A stretch of DNA of 64,000 nt from Streptomyces katrae (GTDB lineage: Bacteria > Actinomycetota > Actinomycetes > Streptomycetales > Streptomycetaceae). The DNA lies in the NCBI RefSeq assembly GCF_002028425.1, contig NZ_CP020042.1, positions 6,919,560 to 6,983,559 of the forward strand. Reading direction: 5' to 3'. The notes beneath the pieces are model-generated. The model saw only the letters and a program-made list of their open reading frames with translations. It had not been told where the DNA came from and ran no database searches. Shown one piece after another: positions 34,612 to 43,284 of the stretch. Each line of letters starts with the position of its first letter. The first letter of the stretch is position 1. Both the position numbers and the translations under genes were made by a program.

Positions 34612-35782
34612 CCCAGCCCGCCGCCAGGACCAGCCGCGAGGTGCGGTGCACGGCCAGGAAGCCGAAGGGGCGGTCGAAGCGGACCTCGGCCCGGCGGGTG
34701 CGGTAGCGCAGCCGAGGGGGCGCCGCGCAGCCCGGCGCCGCGGCGACGGCCGTGACTGCGGCGGCCTCGAAGCCCTCCGCCTGGAACCGCGCCACCGCCG
34801 ACTGCCGGGCCGAACCGATGGCCAGGGGCTCGGAGCTCACCCCGGGGAAGTGGCCGCGGCTGTCGTCGCGCGCCTGCTCCAGGCCGAACAGCCGGGCCCG
34901 CTCCAGGAGGTCGTGCTCGGCCCGTACCTCGAAAGCGGGGGTCTCGACCACGAGCCGGGGCTCGGGCGTCAGCGCGAGCTCCCGGGCGATGGTGAGGCCG
35001 GGACCGGGGCGGCCCTCCGGGAGCAGGCTCGCGGGGGTGAGCGGGCGGGCGCCGGTGACGGCCTCGATGCCGGTGGTGAGGACCCCGCCGGTCCCGGCGC
35101 CGGGTTCGCCCAGCACCAGGTGGACGTCCACGCCCGTGTCCCCGACCACCTCCAGCAGGGTCACCGCCCCCTTGGGTCCCTGCGCCACCGCGGCCCGTTC
35201 GAGCAGGGCCGTGCTGCGGTACAGCATCCGCAGGGGCAGCCCGGCCCAGGGGCCTTCGGCCGCCTTGCCGGGCCATTCCAGGAACGGCCGGATCCACTTC
35301 GTCTTCAGGGTGAGGGCCGAAGCCAGCACCAGCTTCGTGCCGTGCGGCCCTTCGGTCAGCGTGACCGGCATGTGCTTGACCATCCCGCCCGTCCGCCGGT
35401 CGGCCCACGCGTCCAGTGCCTTGTGGCCGGCCGCCGCGTCGCCGCTGAGGGTGCCGTGGCCGCCCGGCGCCAGCCGCTCCAGCCAGGCGGCCTCCAGCGG
35501 CAGGTCCGCCCGGGTCCACAGGCCCGTCGCCGCTCGCAGCCCCCGTACGCCGTCCAGCGCGGCCAGCAGCTCCCGCGCGGCCCCGGCCGCCCGCTCGGCG
35601 GGCATGCCCAGGGCCTCCGCCAGCTCTGTCCGGGCCGGGCCCGCCGCCCCGTCCGCGAGCGGGGCGAGCAGCGGCCAGACCCCGGCCGCGGTGAAGACCG
35701 TACCGGCGTCACCTCCGTGGGCTTCGGCCCAGCGCGCCGTGAGCCGGTTGACCGCCCGTACCGTCGAGTTCTTCATGCTCAT
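34484..35782 (-). CDS. serpin family protein
   Basis: A 432-aa protein with serpin features: an N-terminal helix pair (NRLTARWAEAHGG, TVFTAAGVWPLLAPLADGA), the TKLVLASALTLKTKWIRPF strand region, the hinge-like FEAAAVTAVAAAP before the reactive loop, and the C-terminal FDRPFGFLAVHRTSRLVLAAGWV block. No signal peptide is seen, so it would be cytoplasmic. The hinge keeps small residues, which suggests an inhibitory serpin, but the loop (PGCAAPP) is short. After residue 398 there is a Glu/Ala/Trp-rich tail complementary to the Pro tail of the convergent kinase. ATG at 35782 or 35776. The target protease is unknown. Confidence 0.8.
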   Translation of the reverse strand: MSMKNSTVRAVNRLTARWAEAHGGDAGTVFTAAGVWPLLAPLADGAAGPARTELAEALGMPAERAAGAARELLAALDGVRGLRAATGLWTRADLPLEAAWLERLAPGGHGTLSGDAAAGHKALDAWADRRTGGMVKHMPVTLTEGPHGTKLVLASALTLKTKWIRPFLEWPGKAAEGPWAGLPLRMLYRSTALLERAAVAQGPKGAVTLLEVVGDTGVDVHLVLGEPGAGTGGVLTTGIEAVTGARPLTPASLLPEGRPGPGLTIARELALTPEPRLVVETPAFEVRAEHDLLERARLFGLEQARDDSRGHFPGVSSEPLAIGSARQSAVARFQAEGFEAAAVTAVAAAPGCAAPPRLRYRTRRAEVRFDRPFGFLAVHRTSRLVLAAGWVTDPLPYARPAEKSLEEKLREEAEAWAEEEVWAEGEARAGGE

Positions 35783-35917
35783 GGCGGGGGAGGGTACGGG
35801 GTGGGAAGGGGCCCTGCCGAATCCTTTCTGCGCAGCCGGAGTCCGGGGTGCGGCCCGGTCCGAAAAACATCGTCCACGCCCCTGGGTTCCTCCGCGCCCC
35901 GTCGCTACCCTCCGCGC

Positions 35918-37000
35918 ATGATTCCCACGGTGGTCTGGGGCACGGGCAACGTAGGACGTGCGGCGATCCGCGCCGTCGAGGCCCACCCGGCGCTCGAACT
36001 CACGGCAGTGATCGTCCACAACCCCGCCAAGGTCGGCCGCGACGCGGGCGAACTCGCCGGCCTCGACCGCAGGCTGGGGGTGGCGGCGACCGACGACATC
36101 GCGGCGGTGCTCGCCGCCCGCCCGGCCGCCGTCGTCTACGCGGCCTCCGGCGACGTCCGCCCCGACGACGCCCTCGCCGACATCACCCGGGCCGTCGCCG
36201 CCGGCGCGGCCGTCGTCAGCCCCGCCCTCTACCCGCTCTACGACCACCGCAGCGCCCCGCCGGAGTTCCGCGACCCGGTGCTCGCGGCGGTAGCCGAGGG
36301 CGGCGGCTCCCTCTTCGCCTCCGGTGTCGACCCCGGCTGGGGCAACGACGTGCTCCCGCTCCTGCTGAGCGGCCTGGGCACCACGGTGGACGCGATCCGC
36401 TGCCAGGAGATCTTCGACTACTCCACCTACGACCAGCCCGACTCCGTCCGCTACCTCGTCGGCATGGGCCAGCCCATGGACTACCAGCCGATGATGCTGA
36501 TGCCCTCCGTGCCGACGATGGTGTGGGGAGGGCAGATCCGGATGATGGCCCGCGCCCTCGGCGTCGAACTAGAGGACATCCGCGAGACCTGCGACCGGCG
36601 CGCCCTCGACACCACCGTCACCACCCCCACCATGGGCGAGTTCGAGGCCGGCACCCAGGGCGCCATCCGCTTCGAGGTCCAGGGCATCGTCGGGGGCGAA
36701 CCCCGGCTCGTCATCGAACACGTCACCCGCATCCACGCCTCCTGCGCCCCCGACTGGCCCGCCCCGCCCGACGGCGGCGCCGGCGCCCACCGCGTCGTGA
36801 TCGAGGGCCGCCCCCGCATCGAGGTCACCGTCGAGGCCACCGACGAGGGCGAGAACCGTTCGGCGGGGGGCAACGCCACCGCCGTCGGACGGCTGGTCGG
36901 CGCCATCGACTGGCTGGTGGAAGCGGAACCCGGGCTCTACGACGCCCTCGACGTCCCGCTGCGCCCCGCAGTCGGCAAACTCGGAAGGAAACAGCCATGA
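35918..37000 (+). CDS. NAD(P)-binding DapB-like (dihydrodipicolinate reductase N-terminal) protein
   Basis: A 360-aa oxidoreductase. The Rossmann motif VVWGTGNVGRAAIRAV is at residues 5-20, and HPALELTAVIVHNPAKVGRDAG shows the DapB-type N-domain. The C-terminal half (GVDPGWGNDVLPLLLSG, FDYSTYDQPDSVRYLVGMG) matches the 2,4-diaminopentanoate dehydrogenase-like or steroid-operon DapB-like group rather than true DapB. Its ATG overlaps nothing upstream, and its TGA overlaps the ATG of the AhpD-like gene, so the two form an operon. These pairs occur in actinobacterial catabolic clusters; the substrate is unknown. Confidence 0.8.
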   Translation: MIPTVVWGTGNVGRAAIRAVEAHPALELTAVIVHNPAKVGRDAGELAGLDRRLGVAATDDIAAVLAARPAAVVYAASGDVRPDDALADITRAVAAGAAVVSPALYPLYDHRSAPPEFRDPVLAAVAEGGGSLFASGVDPGWGNDVLPLLLSGLGTTVDAIRCQEIFDYSTYDQPDSVRYLVGMGQPMDYQPMMLMPSVPTMVWGGQIRMMARALGVELEDIRETCDRRALDTTVTTPTMGEFEAGTQGAIRFEVQGIVGGEPRLVIEHVTRIHASCAPDWPAPPDGGAGAHRVVIEGRPRIEVTVEATDEGENRSAGGNATAVGRLVGAIDWLVEAEPGLYDALDVPLRPAVGKLGRKQP

Positions 37001-37476
37001 GGATCGACGTCCCCGACGGCCAGCACCCCATCGAGTACGTATGGGGCGACCTGGTCCCCGGCATCGGCATGGCGGCCGCCAACTTCTCCCTGTCCGTCTA
37101 CGCCCACACCACCCTGGGCCTGCGCGAGTTCGAGGCGGCGCGGCTGCGCATCGCGCAGATCAACGGATGCGTCTTCTGCCTGGACTGGCGCACCGACCGG
37201 GACGGCGAGAAGGTCGAGGAGGACTTCGCCGTCGCGGTGACCGAATGGCGCACCACCAAGGCCTTCGACGACCGCACCCGGCTGGCCGCCGAATACGCCG
37301 AGCGCTACGCCCTGGACCACCACAACCTCGACGAGGAGTTCTGGGAGCGGATGACGGCGCACTACAGCCAGGTGGAGATCGTGGAGCTCAGCATGAGCAT
37401 CGGCTCCTGGCTCGCCTTCGGCCGGCTCAACCACGTCCTGGGCCTCGACAGCGTCTGTGTGCTGCCGGGCAGCTGA
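36997..37476 (+). CDS. carboxymuconolactone decarboxylase family protein (AhpD-like)
   Basis: A 159-aa helical protein with the redox CxxC pair Cys58/Cys61 (INGCVFCLDWR) of the AhpD branch. It also has EFEAARLRIAQ upstream and the DDRTRLAAEYAE and VEIVELSMSIGSWLAFGRLN segments of the CMD fold. It may act as an alkylhydroperoxidase-type reductant or a decarboxylase partner. GGAAGGA precedes the ATG, which overlaps the stop of the DapB-like gene. A strong hairpin follows. Confidence 0.87.
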   Translation: MRIDVPDGQHPIEYVWGDLVPGIGMAAANFSLSVYAHTTLGLREFEAARLRIAQINGCVFCLDWRTDRDGEKVEEDFAVAVTEWRTTKAFDDRTRLAAEYAERYALDHHNLDEEFWERMTAHYSQVEIVELSMSIGSWLAFGRLNHVLGLDSVCVLPGS

Positions 37477-37482
37477 ACGGTG

Positions 37483-37524
37483 CCGGGGCCGGCCGGGGCG
37501 CGCGCTGCGCCCGGCCGGCCCCGG
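37483..37524. terminator. hairpin terminator between convergent AhpD-like and cholesterol oxidase genes
   Basis: A perfect 15-bp stem (CCGGGGCCGGCCGGG at 37483-37497 with its complement at 37510-37524) encloses a 12-base loop in the 67-bp gap between two convergent genes. Confidence 0.75.
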
Positions 37525-37543
37525 TGACCGTGACCGTCCCGCG

Positions 37544-39253
<1,710 letters not shown>

Positions 39254-39315
39254 CTAAGTCACTAGATACGTCGAGGTAATTTCCGGCCGGTTTCGGCTCT
39301 GTCTCCGGGCGTGGT

Positions 39316-39825
39316 TCAGGAAAGGCTCCACTGGGCGACGTCGTCCCCGGCCCCGGACTCCAGGGCGAACTGGACCGCCGCCGGGGCCGACCCCTCCGGC
39401 AGCCGGAAGGTGACGAAGCCCTCGGCCGACCGGCCGGGTTCGAGGGTGACCGTGCCGGGGAGGGAGGGTCCGGCGTCCGTCGGGACGCTCAGGCCGGTGA
39501 AGCGGCCGCCCGTGGTGTCGAGCAGGTGCGCGGCCGGGGCGGGGGAGTCCTCGTACGGGACCGTGCCGGTGTTCTCCAGGCGCAGCCCGACGGCCACCAG
39601 CCGGTCCGCACCGCCCGCCGGCGCCGGGCCGGCGGGATCGACGAACCGGGTCAGGGTGACGTCGAGGCGCTCCCCGGGGCTGTCGCCGTCGAGGGAGACG
39701 GTCTCGCCGGAGCCGTCGGGGCCGGCGCCGAGCAGCAGCGCCGCGAGGAGGGGGGCCATGAGGAGCCGGGCGGCCCTGGCCGCGTGCGCGGGACGGCGGT
39801 GGCCCGTGTGGCTGCCGTGACGCAT
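39316..39825 (-). CDS. secreted DUF4352-like protein
   Basis: A 169-aa exported protein. The Arg/His-rich N-terminus (GHRRPAHAARAARLL) and hydrophobic MAPLLAALLLGA form a signal peptide. No lipobox Cys follows, so it is released or anchored by the signal. The mature domain is an immunoglobulin-like sandwich of the DUF4352/telokin kind, with LVAVGLRLENTGTVPYEDSP and GFVTFRLPEGSAPAAVQFAL. It may bind peptidoglycan, metal or a partner. The gene has its own promoter region upstream, in which a gene remnant lies. Confidence 0.7.
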   Translation of the reverse strand: MRHGSHTGHRRPAHAARAARLLMAPLLAALLLGAGPDGSGETVSLDGDSPGERLDVTLTRFVDPAGPAPAGGADRLVAVGLRLENTGTVPYEDSPAPAAHLLDTTGGRFTGLSVPTDAGPSLPGTVTLEPGRSAEGFVTFRLPEGSAPAAVQFALESGAGDDVAQWSLS

Positions 39826-39905
39826 GGGGCGACCTCCTCCACCTCCCCTCGCCGCCCACGATCCTCCGTACGGGCCGCTCCCGCCACTGTGTCCTTCTGC
39901 GGCCG

Positions 39906-40097
39906 GCTGTACGTCCGGCGGGCGGCCGGGTGGTGGCCCAGGGCCCGCCCGGCGAGGTGCTCGCGGAGGAGCTGCTGGCGGAGGTCCACGGGGTCGGCAC
40001 CCGGATCGCCGTCCATCCGGGGACGGGCGCTCCGAGCAGCGTCTACCTCCCGGAGCGGCCCGCCGGTTTCACTCCTGCGGCCGGGCCAGCCGCCTGA
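39906..40097 (+). pseudogene. remnant of a siderophore ABC transporter ATPase (C-terminal end only)
   Basis: A plus-strand frame without a plausible start (39906) ends in TGA at 40095-40097. It reads GGRVVAQGPPGEVLAEELL then AEVHGVGTRIAVHPGTG. This is the C-terminal signature of FecE/FepC-type iron-siderophore ATPases (dGrVvaqGpPaeVlteelvaevfGv). The Walker motifs and the first 190 or so residues are missing, so it is a decayed fragment. Its 3' end overlaps the 3' end of the MarR gene on the other strand by 29 bp. It may mark an old deletion or rearrangement. Confidence 0.6.
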
Positions 40098-40497
40098 GCA
40101 GGGGCATCGCGTCGTCGAGGGGGACCGTGCGGAAGAAGTGCGCGTCGGCCTCCTCCACGGCGGCCACGGCCCGGGGCGCCAGCTCGGCCCCGGCGGCGGT
40201 GACGCGCAGGCGCTTCGCGCGGGTGTCGGCCGGGTCGACCTCGCGCTCGACGAGGCCCTTCTGCTCCAGGGCGCGCAGCACCTGGGAGGTCATCTTGACG
40301 TCGGTGCCGGCCTGGCGGGCCAGGGTGAGCTGGTTGGGGTGCTCGCCCTGGCCGTTGAGCCACCACGCGCAGGCGAGGAGCACGAACTGCACGTGCGTGA
40401 GGTCCAGCGGGGTCAGTGCCGCGGAGACCTCCCGCTGCCAGCGCAGGGTGGCGTGCCAGAGCAGGAACCCGGGGCTCTCGCCGGGGCTGAGGGCCAT
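40069..40497 (-). CDS. MarR family transcriptional regulator
   Basis: A 142-aa winged-helix regulator. The N-terminal helices (ESPGFLLWHATLRWQREVSAAL) precede the HTH with PNQLTLARQAGTDVKMTSQVLRALEQKGLVER, the wing DPADTRAKRLRVTAAG, and the dimer-forming C-terminus. Its ATG shares one base with the stop of the upstream SRPBCC gene (TGATG), so the two are translated together. Two near-palindromic sites before the operon (40949-40978) are probably its binding sites, giving autoregulation. The ligand is unknown. Confidence 0.9.
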   Translation of the reverse strand: MALSPGESPGFLLWHATLRWQREVSAALTPLDLTHVQFVLLACAWWLNGQGEHPNQLTLARQAGTDVKMTSQVLRALEQKGLVEREVDPADTRAKRLRVTAAGAELAPRAVAAVEEADAHFFRTVPLDDAMPLLRRLARPQE

Positions 40498-40913
40498 CAG
40501 CGCGCCGCCGACTTCGCCAGCGCGGCCAGGGTCTCGGGCCAGTCGGCGGTGATGCCGGGGCCGATCGCGGGTCCGGCCTCCTCGGCGCCGGGGCCGGAGA
40601 TCTCCATCCGGTAGGTGATGCGGACCAGGCCGTCCCCGGCGGGGTCGATCCGGTGCACCGTGCGCAGCAGCAGCCCGTCGAACCGGGCCTCGTCGACGAA
40701 GAGCTCGTCCCGGACGGCCTCGGCGACGACCAGCGGCACCGGGTCCTCGCCGGGCGGGGTCATCGTGATGCGGGCGCCGGCCGCGAACGGGCCGTCGATC
40801 TCGATCCGCTCGATTCCGGGGTTCCAGTCACCCCAGTGCTCGACGTCGGCCCACAGGCGCCAGATCGCGGCGGGGGTGGCGGCGGTCTCGATGGTGTGCT
40901 CGTACGTCCACAT
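40497..40913 (-). CDS. SRPBCC (START/Bet v1-like) family protein
   Basis: A 138-aa protein with the helix-grip fold. It begins MWTYEHTIETAATPAAIWRLW, with DVEHWGDWNPGIERIEIDGP, GARITMTPPG and RITYRMEISG in the order typical of polyketide_cyc2 proteins. Such proteins bind hydrophobic ligands; a few are cyclases or dehydratases. It is the first gene of an operon with a MarR regulator. GAGGAGAAC lies before the ATG. The ligand is unknown, but it may be the effector of the regulator or its detoxification target (inference). Confidence 0.85.
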   Translation of the reverse strand: MWTYEHTIETAATPAAIWRLWADVEHWGDWNPGIERIEIDGPFAAGARITMTPPGEDPVPLVVAEAVRDELFVDEARFDGLLLRTVHRIDPAGDGLVRITYRMEISGPGAEEAGPAIGPGITADWPETLAALAKSAAR

Positions 40914-40948
40914 GCGCGTTCTCCTCTGTCGCCCTCATTCGTTCTGTT

Positions 40949-40978
40949 CAGAGATTATCTGTGCAGAGACTATCTGTC
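40949..40978. promoter_or_regulatory. two tandem MarR-type operators
   Basis: Two adjacent 15-bp sites, CAGAGATTATCTGTG (40949-40963) and CAGAGACTATCTGTC (40964-40978), differ at 2 positions. Each is a near palindrome with an AGA-N3-TCT core. They lie 36-65 bp upstream of the SRPBCC-marR operon start, as expected for autoregulation by MarR. Confidence 0.6.
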
Positions 40979-41051
40979 CAGGGTACCGCCGCGGGGCTCC
41001 GCGACGAGGGATGCGGGGCGGTGTCCGGCGGGGCGGAGGAGGACGTGCGCA

Positions 41052-41080
41052 GGGCCCGCGGCGTGGTGTGCCGCGGGCCC
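41052..41080. terminator. hairpin terminator downstream of the VOC gene
   Basis: A perfect 11-bp stem GGGCCCGCGGC/GCCGCGGGCCC with a 7-base loop lies 12 bp after the VOC stop codon (minus strand). Confidence 0.7.
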
Positions 41081-41092
41081 CTCAGGGGTGTG

Positions 41093-41473
41093 TCAGCCGC
41101 CGTACGGGCGGGTGATGATCTCCATGGCGTGTCCGACGGGGTCCAGGAAGTAGACCCCGCGCCCGCCGTCGTTGTGGTTGATCTCGCCCGGGTGCTTGCG
41201 GTGCGGATCGGCGAAGTACTCGACGCCGGCCGCCCGGATCTTCTCGAAGGCGGAGTCGAACTCCTCCTCCGAGATGAGGAAGGCGTAGTGCTGCGGGGTG
41301 ATGGACTCGGCGGGGATCGTCGCGAAGTCCAAGGTCACGCCGTTCCCGGTCTCCACGGGGATGAACGGTCCCCACTCCGGGCCCACTTCGAGACCGAGGA
41401 TGTGCGCCAGGAATTCGGCGGACTCCCGGTTGTCACGGGAGTGGACGATCGTGTGGTTCAACTGGACGGACAT
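41093..41473 (-). CDS. VOC family protein (glyoxalase/bleomycin resistance fold)
   Basis: A 126-aa single-module vicinal-oxygen-chelate protein. The first half has LNHTIVHSRDNRESAEFLAHILG, with a metal-ligand His near the start. The second half has HYAFLISEEEFDSAF, then GRGVYFLDPVGHAMEIITRPYGG with a His and Glu in the usual positions. The ATG has GGAGG nine bases upstream. It may isomerise, bind or open a small electrophile; the substrate is unknown. It stands alone between a terminator and a longer secreted-enzyme operon. Confidence 0.88.
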   Translation of the reverse strand: MSVQLNHTIVHSRDNRESAEFLAHILGLEVGPEWGPFIPVETGNGVTLDFATIPAESITPQHYAFLISEEEFDSAFEKIRAAGVEYFADPHRKHPGEINHNDGGRGVYFLDPVGHAMEIITRPYGG

Positions 41474-41607
41474 GTGTGAATGCCTCCACAAGGCATCTCA
41501 CGGCACCTCCATGCCTCACCCGGCCGGTGACCGGCACGCGATGCCGTCACGTTGATCCTAAGCACTCGGTCCGCGTCCGGTCCACCGCATCTCTGCCCCC
41601 GCCGGGA

Positions 41608-43212
41608 TCAGGAACCCCCGTACACCGCCTTGACGTTGTCCTGCGCCGGGTGCGTCCGCCCGGCCGGGCCGGCGGCGAAGGCGCGCAGCAGGTTCTCCGT
41701 CACCCGGGTGGTCAGCGCGCCGGAACGGGCGTCCAGGCCGTGGTTGGCGCCGTTGCGGCCGTCACCGGTCGCGTCCAGGGCCTCGACCCAGCGCATCGTG
41801 CCGGTGGCGAAGACTCCCGCCCCGCTCGGCACGGTGTAGTAGGCCGTGTCCTGATGGCTCGGCCGGCCCTCGCACACCACCGGCGAGTGGGCCAGTATCT
41901 CGATCGGGCGCGGTGTCGGAAAGCCCGTGTCGACCTTGTCGTACTCCACGCCGACCAGGTGCGCGAAGCTGTCGCCGGCCTTCACGCCCGTCCCCTCGAA
42001 GAGCCAGTGGCCCGGGTTCGTGACCACGTACGGGGCGTCCACCGGGTAGCCGTCGTAGATCACCCCGAGCAGCGAGCTCTCCGGGTCGGCCCCCGGCGCG
42101 GAGCGGAAGTCGACGGTCGCGGGATGCCCCCGCTTGAAGCCGGGGTCCTGCTCGTACGAGGACTTGTAGCAGACCACCGTACGGTCCGGGCCCAGCTCGG
42201 AGGGCTCCAGCCGGATGCGCCGGAAGCAGCAGTTGGCGCCCAGTATCGCGATGTTGCTGCCCGCGTCCCGGGCCGCGGTGACGTGCGCGCGCTGCTCCGG
42301 CGACCAGTACTCGTCGTGGCCCGGCGACAGCACGGCCGCCGCCCCTTCCAGCAGGCGCCGCTCGCGTGCCACATCGGTGGTCGTGGCGTACGCGAGGGGT
42401 ATCCCGAGCCGCTCGGCGAGCGCGACCAGCGGGGCCTCGTAGACGAGGAACAGCCCCGCCCCGTCGTCGTAGTCGTAGGGCCGGTCGAAGGTCACGGACA
42501 GCGAACGCGAGGCGTATGCGCCGCTCGGCCCATCGTAGCTGCCGTAGCCGCCCCAGCGGTTGTACGCCTGCCAGGTCGCCACCGCGTTGACGATCACCGT
42601 CCGGCCCGCGGCGGCCGCCGAGCGGACGGTCACCGGAACGAACCGCTGCCCCTCGCCGCCCTGTGCGTCCAGCCGCAGCAGGTAGCAGCCCTCCGGCCAG
42701 CCCTTGGTGTCCACCGTGGCGGTGCGCGGCCACCGGGTGCGGACCATACGGGTGCCCGCCTCCACCGTGTGCTCCGGCTGGCGGACCCCGGGCAGGGCCT
42801 CGGAACGCCACACCAGCCGGGCGCGGGCCCCGCCGTACCAGCCCATCCGGTAGGCGGAGACTGTGAACCGCGGGGCGGTGGTGGACACGTGCAGACCGAA
42901 CGACTCACCGGGAAGCACGCTCACCTTGTCCGTGAAGCCCTCGATGGCGCGCGCGGATCCGGCCTTGGTCACGCGCCAGTCGGCGTGGCCGGGCCGGGCG
43001 TTCTCCGCCTTGACGTCGAAACCGGCCGGACCGCCGGATGTTGCCGGCGACGGCTTGCCCGCACTCTTGCCCTTCAGCGTGGCCCCGCTCTCGCCGTTCG
43101 CGCAGCCGGCGGCCGAGCCGAGGCCGGCGGCGGTGGCCGCGCCCGTCGCGATGGCGAGGAACCGCCGCCTGCCCGCGCCCCCGGCGCCCCCGGGTATGTG
43201 CTCCTGATCCAT
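41608..43212 (-). CDS. secreted lipoprotein with N,N-dimethylformamidase beta-subunit-like domain
   Basis: A 534-aa protein. The Tat/lipoprotein signal GRRRFLAIATGAATAAGLG ends in the lipobox SAAGC (Cys near residue 37). The mature part carries the family features GESFGLHVSTT, YRMGWYGGARARLVWRS, WQAYNRWGGYGSYDG and DRPYDYDDGAG. These resemble the large subunit of N,N-dimethylformamidase (PF20254-type), an amidohydrolase with a Tyr/Glu iron site. Substrates of such lipoproteins are not known. It is the last gene of the minus-strand series with the PL8 lyase, which starts 72 bp upstream. It may act on an N-acylated sugar or cell-wall amide (inference). Confidence 0.8.
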   Translation of the reverse strand: MDQEHIPGGAGGAGRRRFLAIATGAATAAGLGSAAGCANGESGATLKGKSAGKPSPATSGGPAGFDVKAENARPGHADWRVTKAGSARAIEGFTDKVSVLPGESFGLHVSTTAPRFTVSAYRMGWYGGARARLVWRSEALPGVRQPEHTVEAGTRMVRTRWPRTATVDTKGWPEGCYLLRLDAQGGEGQRFVPVTVRSAAAAGRTVIVNAVATWQAYNRWGGYGSYDGPSGAYASRSLSVTFDRPYDYDDGAGLFLVYEAPLVALAERLGIPLAYATTTDVARERRLLEGAAAVLSPGHDEYWSPEQRAHVTAARDAGSNIAILGANCCFRRIRLEPSELGPDRTVVCYKSSYEQDPGFKRGHPATVDFRSAPGADPESSLLGVIYDGYPVDAPYVVTNPGHWLFEGTGVKAGDSFAHLVGVEYDKVDTGFPTPRPIEILAHSPVVCEGRPSHQDTAYYTVPSGAGVFATGTMRWVEALDATGDGRNGANHGLDARSGALTTRVTENLLRAFAAGPAGRTHPAQDNVKAVYGGS

Positions 43213-43284
43213 GCGGGGCACGGTATGACACCCCGTACCCCTCCGCACCCGGGGAGCAGGGGCCTCCCCACCCCCGCCCAGCCC

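Noticed and set aside
41608..43212. Assignment of the lipoprotein as a true N,N-dimethylformamidase
   Set aside because: There is no small-subunit gene next to it, and it carries a lipoprotein signal, so only the fold similarity is claimed.
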